Assembly: GCA_964370855.1 (NCBI GenBank)
Contig: CAYJMF010000099.1
Span: forward strand, 1-17,912
DNA length: 17,912 bases
Direction: 5' to 3'
Origin: JAKLKS01 sp964370855
GTDB taxonomy: Bacteria > Planctomycetota > JAJSAM01 > JAKLKS01
Position numbers and translations under genes: made by a program. Positions 13,315-17,912 of the stretch are shown in pieces. The notes beneath the pieces are model-generated. The model made no database searches. It was not told the DNA's origin and worked only from the letters and a program-made list of their open reading frames with translations. The first letter of the stretch is position 1, and each line of letters opens with the position of its first letter.

Positions 13315-14169
13315 CTAGTAGATGGTCGCGACCTTGTCGCCCTGCTGGATGTCCATCTTCTTGAAGGCCTTGCCGTCCATCCGCTTGACCATGACCGAAG
13401 CCTTGTCCTCGTAGACCTTGTCGACCACCACCACCGCGACGAACTGGTCGTTGCGGTAGATGGTCAGCTCGTCCGCCGTCTTGACCCCGTCCTTGGAGCC
13501 GACGGAGATGAGGTAGATGTCCATCTTGGCGTCGGCGGCGAGGACCACGCCCTTGACCGGGGCCGACAGGCCGCCGGCGTCGGGGTACTTCTCCCGGAGG
13601 ATGGCCAGCGCCGTGTTGGAGGACTCGAGCTGCTCGGCGAGGGAGACGCCGTTCTTCTGGGAGGCGTCGAGCATCGAGGAGAGGTTCTCGTTCTCGTTGG
13701 TGAGCCGCTTCTGCTCGGTCTCGGCGGCGGCCTTCGCGGAGAGGGCGGCCCGCTTCTCGTCCTCGGCGGTCTTCTTCTCGCTCTCGAGGGTGGCGATGCG
13801 CTCCTGGGCGGAGGAGAGGTTCCCGGAGAGGTCCTTCACCCGCTCCTGGAGGCTCTGCAGGGAGGCGTTGTAGTCGTCCAGCTTCTTCTGGTTGAGGGCG
13901 TTGTTATCGGCGAGGACCTTGTTGGCGCTCTGCTCCGCGGACAGGGCCTGCGCGGAGGCCGCGGTCTTGCGGTTGGCCTCCTCGAGGGAGCTCTGGGTCT
14001 GCTGGAAGCGGCCCTGCAGCTCCTTCTGGTCCGTCTCGGCCTGCTCGTTCCGGGTGGTGTACTTCGCCCTCCAGTCCTCGGCGGACTGCAGGTAGGCCCC
14101 GGCGGCGCCCATGACCATCACGGCGAGGATCAGGTTCAACACGATGAGGATCTTTGCCACCATGCTCAT
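13315..14169 (-). CDS. Membrane-anchored coiled-coil protein, unknown function
   Basis: A 284-residue protein. Residues about 4-26 form one N-terminal transmembrane helix (VAKILIVLNLILAVMVMGAA), followed by a long coiled coil at about 30-190, rich in Glu/Gln/Lys/Ala with heptad spacing (QERVKDLSGNLSSAQERIA, EKKTAEDEKRAALSAKAAAE). A beta-rich C-terminal domain at about 205-284 (GVVLAADAKMDIYLISVGS, KDGVKTADELTIYRNDQFV, ending QQGDKVATIY) resembles the small barrel modules seen after coiled coils in FlgT-like or MreC-like envelope proteins; this is an impression, not an identification. GGAGG lies 11 bases before ATG 14169; ATG 14163 is an alternative. The anchor, coiled coil and beta domain echo MreC topology. 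A consensus-like promoter lies about 130 bases upstream, and the 52-codon gene follows. Confidence 0.88.
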   Translation of the reverse strand: MSMVAKILIVLNLILAVMVMGAAGAYLQSAEDWRAKYTTRNEQAETDQKELQGRFQQTQSSLEEANRKTAASAQALSAEQSANKVLADNNALNQKKLDDYNASLQSLQERVKDLSGNLSSAQERIATLESEKKTAEDEKRAALSAKAAAETEQKRLTNENENLSSMLDASQKNGVSLAEQLESSNTALAILREKYPDAGGLSAPVKGVVLAADAKMDIYLISVGSKDGVKTADELTIYRNDQFVAVVVVDKVYEDKASVMVKRMDGKAFKKMDIQQGDKVATIY

Positions 14170-14296
14170 GAGGTCCGCTCCCTCCGTTCAGGGATGCCGC
14201 CGTCGAGGCCCGGCGGCTCCAGTTTTGCCCGACAGGGTCGCCCGTTTCGCAACCACGGGAACGGCAGCCCTCGCCGCCCTCTGGTTACGGAGGGGC

Positions 14297-14326
14297 ATCC
14301 TAGGTTCGCCGCTCCGAGGCTGTCAA
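14297..14326 (-). promoter_or_regulatory. Sigma-70-type promoter for the coiled-coil/small membrane protein unit
   Basis: A perfect -35 TTGACA (14321-14326, minus strand) and -10 TAGGAT (14297-14302, 4 of 6) are separated by 18 bases. The -35 box contains the TGA stop codon of lnt. The predicted leader to ATG 14169 is about 120 bases and contains a 7-bp GCCGCCG/CGGCGGC hairpin. It is the best promoter match in an otherwise GC-saturated window. Confidence 0.65.
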
Positions 14327-16035
14327 TAGTTTTCGGGGGCCCCCGGTGCCTTCCCGGCCCCTTTCCGGCCCGCCGCGACCCCCGCGCCGGCTCCGAGGAG
14401 GGCCGCCGCCGCCGCCAGCCAGGCGAGGAGGTCCCCCGCCGAGGCCGCCAGGGCGCCCCTGCCGTCGAGGGGCACGACGCCGTGGAGGAAGCCCTTCTCC
14501 CCCTCGGGCAGCCGCGCCCTGTCGTCCCCGTTCCCGTCGAGGATGGCCGTGGGGCCGTCGTTGGTGGCCACCACCACGGGCCGGCGGTTCTCCACGGCCC
14601 GCAGGCGCGTCATGTCGAGCACCTGCTCCCGCATGCCCGCCCCGTACCAGGCGTAGTTGGAAAGGTTCACGAGGATGTCGGCGCCCTCCCGCACCCGCTC
14701 CCGCGCGGGGCCCGGGAAGATCACCTCGTAGCAGATGAGCCCGCCGAGGGAGAAGGTCCCCCTCCCGGGCACCTCGAGCTTCACCGGCGCCGCGGAGCCG
14801 GGGAGGAGGTCCGGGACGAAGCCGATGAAGGATTCCATGGCGTCCTCGAGGCCCTTGCGTGCATCCGGGGGGAGGCTCCGCGCGAAGGGGATGAACTCGC
14901 CGAAGGGGGTCAGGTGGATCTTGTCGAAGCGGGCCTCCACGGTCCCGAGGGGCCCCACGAGGAGAGCGGCGTTGCGCTTCTCCCGGTCGGCGTCGCGCAT
15001 CACGGCGCCCGCCAGCAGGCGCCGCGACGCGCCGGGCATCACGCCCATGGGATCGGCCACGCGCAGCAGCAGCCGGCGCGTCTCCGGGTCCGGTCCCTCG
15101 CGGCCCGGCGCGGTCTGGCGGAGTTCCCCGGGGAGCATGGTCTCGGCCCACAGGACGAGGTCGGTCTCCGGGTGGAGGCGGAGCCCCTCCAGCGAGAGGG
15201 CGAGCTGGCCGTTGCGCATGGCTTCCGTGCTGGGGATCGAATCGAGCGCCTCCTTCTTCAGCGACTGCGGGAAGGAGGGCTGGATGCAGAGCACCCGCGG
15301 CCCGGGCCGGTCCACGATGGTCCGGCGGCGCGCCGACCCGTAGGCCGTGGCCGCCAGGGCGAGGACGACGGCCGCCGCCGTCATCCCCCACCGGGCGCGG
15401 GCCGGGACGCCCAGCTTCCTCGGCGCCCGCAGGAGGTGCGCCCCCCACAGCGCCGCCGCGGCGTTGGTCCCCAGCACGAGGAGCGACAGCCCCGGCACCC
15501 CGAGCAGGTCCGCCGCCTGCCGGAGGTCGGGCCATCCCCCGGCCACGTGGCCCGGGAGGAGCCAGTTGAAGCCCGTGAAGAGGTGCTCGCGCAGGAAGTC
15601 CACGGCGATCCAGGCGAAGGGGAGGAGCAGCGCCGTCCGCACCGTGCCGAGGGGGGCGGTGCGCCGCACGACCTCGGCGAAGAGCACCGGGTACCAGGCG
15701 AGGATGAGGGTGAGGGCGAAGGGGGCCGCGACGTGGATGGCGGAGAGCCACCAGAGCCCGGTGACGAAGAAGCACATCCCGAAGAGGTAGGCCGGGAGCC
15801 GGTGGCCGCGGCCGCGGTCGCGCAGCAGCAGAGCGAGCCAGGGCGCGAGGGCGATCCAGCAGAGGGGGCGCCAGGCGAGGGGCGGGTAGGAGAGAGCGAG
15901 GAGGACGCCGGAGAGAGCCGCGGCGCCGCAGCGCCAGAGCCGGGAGTCGAGGGGAAGCCCGGCGGCTCCGCCGCCGGGATCGGCGCCGCCCCCGTCCTTC
16001 CCCGTCCCGCTCTTCCCCCTCTTCGCCCGGCTCAC
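14323..16035 (-). CDS. lnt: Apolipoprotein N-acyltransferase Lnt
   Basis: A 570-residue inner-membrane enzyme that adds the third acyl chain to the N-terminal cysteine of lipoproteins. After a hydrophilic Gly/Lys-rich start come several transmembrane segments (about residues 36-235, for example ALSGVLLALSYPPLAWRPL, WIALAPWLALLLRD, AYLFGMCFFVTGLWWLSAIH). Then comes the nitrilase-type domain with the catalytic triad E298 (LVLWAETMLPG), K372 (RFDKIHLTPFGEFIPF) and C435 (GLICYEVIFP), plus LVNLSNYAWYG. A final C-terminal membrane helix (LLAWLAAAAALLGAGAGVA) completes the usual topology. GTG 16035 overlaps the moeA stop as GTGA. The stop codon lies inside the -35 box of the next transcription unit. 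Presence of Lnt supports a diderm envelope, and the window encodes at least one substrate-like lipoprotein. Confidence 0.96.
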   Translation of the reverse strand: MSRAKRGKSGTGKDGGGADPGGGAAGLPLDSRLWRCGAAALSGVLLALSYPPLAWRPLCWIALAPWLALLLRDRGRGHRLPAYLFGMCFFVTGLWWLSAIHVAAPFALTLILAWYPVLFAEVVRRTAPLGTVRTALLLPFAWIAVDFLREHLFTGFNWLLPGHVAGGWPDLRQAADLLGVPGLSLLVLGTNAAAALWGAHLLRAPRKLGVPARARWGMTAAAVVLALAATAYGSARRRTIVDRPGPRVLCIQPSFPQSLKKEALDSIPSTEAMRNGQLALSLEGLRLHPETDLVLWAETMLPGELRQTAPGREGPDPETRRLLLRVADPMGVMPGASRRLLAGAVMRDADREKRNAALLVGPLGTVEARFDKIHLTPFGEFIPFARSLPPDARKGLEDAMESFIGFVPDLLPGSAAPVKLEVPGRGTFSLGGLICYEVIFPGPARERVREGADILVNLSNYAWYGAGMREQVLDMTRLRAVENRRPVVVATNDGPTAILDGNGDDRARLPEGEKGFLHGVVPLDGRGALAASAGDLLAWLAAAAALLGAGAGVAAGRKGAGKAPGAPENY

Positions 16036-17285
16036 GCCGGCCCCCCGCCCGCCCCGTCGAGGGGGAGTACCTCCACCGCCTCCCCGCCCGCCAGCGCCGG
16101 TGCGCGGGAGGCGCGCCGGAGGAGGGCGTCGCAGGCGGCGAAGCCGGTGAAGTCCCCGGACCCGTTCCAGGGGACGACGCGGACGCGAAGGCACCCGTCC
16201 CTCCCGCGGCGGAGGCGGGCGGGGCGGTACGTGGGACGGCCGCTCTCGCGGGGGGCGCGTCCCTCGAGGATCGCGGGGAGGAACGCGGGGGCGGGAGCAG
16301 GATCCCCCCGAAGCGCCGCGAGGGCCGGCGCCACGAAGAGGGCGAAGGCGACCTGGGCCGACACCGGGTTCCCGGGGAGGCCGAAGACGAGGGTCCGCCC
16401 CTTCACGCCGAACCAGAGCGGCTTCCCGGGCTTGAGATCCACCCCGTGGAAGACCCGCTCCACCCCGGCCCTCTCGAGGGCCGGCGGCACGAGGTCCCTG
16501 TCGCCGGCGGAGACGCCGCCGGAGAGCAGCAGCACCTCGGCCCCGCGGAGCCCGCGCCGGAGGAGGGCGGCGAGGTCCGCCTCCCGGTCGCCGGCGGCGC
16601 CGAGGGGGAGGGGGAGGCCGCCGGCGGCCCGCACGAGGGCCTCCAGGGTCGGGCCGTTGCTGTTGCGGATGCCCGCCGCGGGGAGGCCGCGGGCGTCCAC
16701 GGGGTGGAGCTCGTCCCCCGTCACCCCCACGGCCACGCGGGGCCGGAGGTGGACCTCGGGCCGCGCCGCACCCACGGAGGCGAGCACCGCCACGGCGCGC
16801 GGCGTCACGACGGTGCCCGCGGGGAGGGCGACGCCGCCCCGCCTCGCGTCGCTCCCCCGCCGGTGGACGCCGGCTCCCGCCGAGGGTCCCGCGGGGAGGA
16901 GGACGAAGGCCCCCCCGTCGAGGAGGCGCGCGTCCTCGCGCCGGACCACGGCGTCGGCGCCGCGGGGGACGGGGGCGCCGGTCATGACGAGGGTGGCGCA
17001 GCCCGCCCGCTGCGGCCGGCGGGGCGGGGAGCCGGCGAAGACCGTCTCGAGGACCGCCAGGGGCTCGCCGCGGCGCACCGCGGGGTCGGCGGACCGGACG
17101 GCGTAGCCGTCCAGGGTCGCCCGGTCGAAGGGGGGCTGGTCGCGGTCCGCCCGCACGGGCCGGGAGAGGCGGAGCCCCTCCGCGTCGGCCAGGGGGACCC
17201 GCCCCGCGCGCCGCGCCGTGGCGCGGGCGAGGACGCGGCGGAGCGCCTCCTCCACGGGGAGGAGCCGGGGGTGGTGGCGGGGCAA
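16032..17285 (-). CDS. moeA: Molybdopterin molybdenumtransferase MoeA
   Basis: A 417-residue protein. MoeA inserts molybdate into adenylylated molybdopterin to complete the molybdenum cofactor. Family motifs appear in order: LLPVEEALRRVL near the N-terminus, FDRATLDGYAV (about 53-63), LVMTGAPVPRGADAVVRRED (about 99-118), VAVGVTGDEL (about 184-193), RNSNGPTLEALV, the MPT-binding SGGVSAGDRDLV (about 255-266), VDLKPGKPLWFG (about 282-293) and FGLPGNPVSAQVAF (301-314), then the C-terminal domain IV. TTG 17285 begins two bases after the preceding stop codon; GTG 17255 is an alternative, but it would remove residues that look family-like. No ATG is available. Other cofactor-biosynthesis genes are not in the window, and lnt is coupled downstream by GTGA, an unusual pairing. 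Confidence 0.95.
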   Translation of the reverse strand: MPRHHPRLLPVEEALRRVLARATARRAGRVPLADAEGLRLSRPVRADRDQPPFDRATLDGYAVRSADPAVRRGEPLAVLETVFAGSPPRRPQRAGCATLVMTGAPVPRGADAVVRREDARLLDGGAFVLLPAGPSAGAGVHRRGSDARRGGVALPAGTVVTPRAVAVLASVGAARPEVHLRPRVAVGVTGDELHPVDARGLPAAGIRNSNGPTLEALVRAAGGLPLPLGAAGDREADLAALLRRGLRGAEVLLLSGGVSAGDRDLVPPALERAGVERVFHGVDLKPGKPLWFGVKGRTLVFGLPGNPVSAQVAFALFVAPALAALRGDPAPAPAFLPAILEGRAPRESGRPTYRPARLRRGRDGCLRVRVVPWNGSGDFTGFAACDALLRRASRAPALAGGEAVEVLPLDGAGGGPA

Positions 17286-17287
17286 CG

Positions 17288-17842
17288 CTAGTCCGCCGCC
17301 TCGGCTTCCACCACGACGATGCCGTCCCCGAGGGTGATCCAGAGTTCGGTGCCCTTCGCCTGGTAGTCGAACCAGGTGTCCGGGTCCTCCTCGTCGGGCT
17401 CGAGGGCGAGGCCGCACTTCTTCCCCGCGGCGACGATGGCCTTCTCCATCCTCGACCTGTCGTAGGAGCCCGCGAGGAGCACCACGCAGATGGAGTCCAC
17501 GCGATTCCCCGTGTCGAGGTCCGTGTCCCAGTCCACGGTCCCCAGGAGGAGGCCGTCGGGGTCGAGCCAGGAGCCCTTGAGGGGAAGGTACCGCTGGTCG
17601 ATGTGCTTCGCCGCCCCCGCCGTCGCCTTGCCCGCCTTCGTCGCGACCATGCCCACGCGGACGGCCCCCTCGTTGGCGCGGAGTTCCGTCATGAGGGAGG
17701 CCACGGTCTCCTCCGGGGAGGCGGCCTTTCCCGCCGGCACGGAGACCGGCTCCTCCCCGCGGGCGGGGCCCGGGAGGAGGAGGGCGATGGCGAGGGGGGC
17801 CAGGGCGGCGAGGGCGGCGGCGAGGATCAGGGGCTTCTTCAC
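17288..17842 (-). CDS. Predicted exported protein, unknown function
   Basis: A 184-residue protein. GTG 17842 is preferred over ATG 17866 because GGAGG lies six bases before it and translation then begins with a clean signal peptide: VKKP, a long hydrophobic core (LILAAALAALAPLAIALLLP) and a likely cleavage near ARG-EEP. The mature part is acidic with alternating hydrophobic strands (GLLLGTVDWDTDLDTGNRVD, SICVVLLAGSYDRSRMEKAI, a final GTELWITLGDGIVVVEAEAAD). No cysteine lipobox is present and I recognise no family. It is followed by moeA after two bases, so the two are probably cotranscribed. A function linked to the envelope or to molybdenum enzymes is not shown by the sequence. Confidence 0.82.
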   Translation of the reverse strand: MKKPLILAAALAALAPLAIALLLPGPARGEEPVSVPAGKAASPEETVASLMTELRANEGAVRVGMVATKAGKATAGAAKHIDQRYLPLKGSWLDPDGLLLGTVDWDTDLDTGNRVDSICVVLLAGSYDRSRMEKAIVAAGKKCGLALEPDEEDPDTWFDYQAKGTELWITLGDGIVVVEAEAAD

Positions 17843-17848
17843 GGTGCA

Positions 17849-17853
17849 CCTCC
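17849..17853 (-). promoter_or_regulatory. Ribosome binding site deciding a GTG start
   Basis: GGAGG on the minus strand with a 6-base spacer to GTG 17842. The in-frame ATG at 17866 lacks a comparable site. The remaining 59 bases to the window end hold no convincing promoter. Confidence 0.6.
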
Positions 17854-17912
17854 AGGGGACCGCCATACTGAACCCGACCCAGATTGGCGGCGGGGGCGGG
17901 GGCGAGACCCTC

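Noticed and set aside
13225..17106. 1293-codon open frame on the plus strand
   Set aside because: It lies opposite four or more well-identified genes (the coiled-coil gene, lnt, moeA). Its translation is Arg/Gly/Pro/His-rich without any family motif. Long antisense open frames are expected at this GC content.

Overview
The window is a very GC-rich bacterial chromosome segment (roughly 70% or more G+C by eye), almost entirely coding. All but one of its recognisable genes lie on the minus strand. The signs of a diderm (Gram-negative type) envelope are apolipoprotein N-acyltransferase (lnt), a lipobox protein, a complete MreB/MreC/MreD/PBP2/RodA elongasome, and an ECF sigma factor with a zinc-binding anti-sigma factor. 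No 16S rRNA or other phylogenetic anchor is present. The base composition, the SUMF1-type secreted protein and the long low-complexity linkers would suit an uncultivated Planctomycetota-like or similar high-GC lineage, but that is a weak inference. A run of 10 Ns and long C/G homopolymers point to a draft or metagenome assembly.

Layout from left to right: poly-C edge (1-54); recG helicase (115-2268, minus), divergent from a secreted SUMF1/FGE-fold protein (2426-3709, plus); a convergent lipoprotein with a coiled coil (3726-4337, minus); a large anti-sigma factor (4453-6048) overlapping its ECF sigma factor (6045-6665); then rodA (6743-7915), the PBP2 gene (7912-9780), mreD (9773-10279) and mreC (10276-11130), all minus and overlapping; a 746-base low-complexity intergenic stretch with strong RNA-like inverted repeats and an assembly gap (11131-11876); mreB (11877-12929); a small two-gene unit made of a 52-residue single-pass membrane protein (13112-13270) and a membrane-anchored coiled-coil protein (13315-14169), with its own promoter and terminator; lnt (14323-16035), overlapping moeA (16032-17285), which is preceded by a secreted protein of unknown function (17288-17842).

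Transcription on the minus strand runs from high to low coordinates. The first unit is unknown secreted protein - moeA - lnt. Next comes the coiled-coil/small membrane protein unit, starting from a TTGACA promoter whose -35 box contains the lnt stop codon and ending in a GC-rich hairpin. Then come mreB and, after the structured gap, mreC-mreD-PBP2-rodA with start/stop overlaps. Last are the sigma/anti-sigma pair and the lipoprotein. Much of the segment concerns building the envelope: cell elongation (Mre/PBP2/RodA), lipoprotein maturation (Lnt) and transcriptional response to the envelope (ECF sigma/anti-sigma).

The points most worth a second look are a zinc-ribbon-like Cys cluster inserted in the PBP2 N-terminal region, the structured mreB-mreC intergenic region (a 23-bp perfect hairpin and a set of mutually exclusive stems), the uncharacterised coiled-coil plus micro-membrane-protein unit, and the very long exported domain of the anti-sigma factor. 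I found no tRNA, rRNA, CRISPR array, insertion sequence or prophage.
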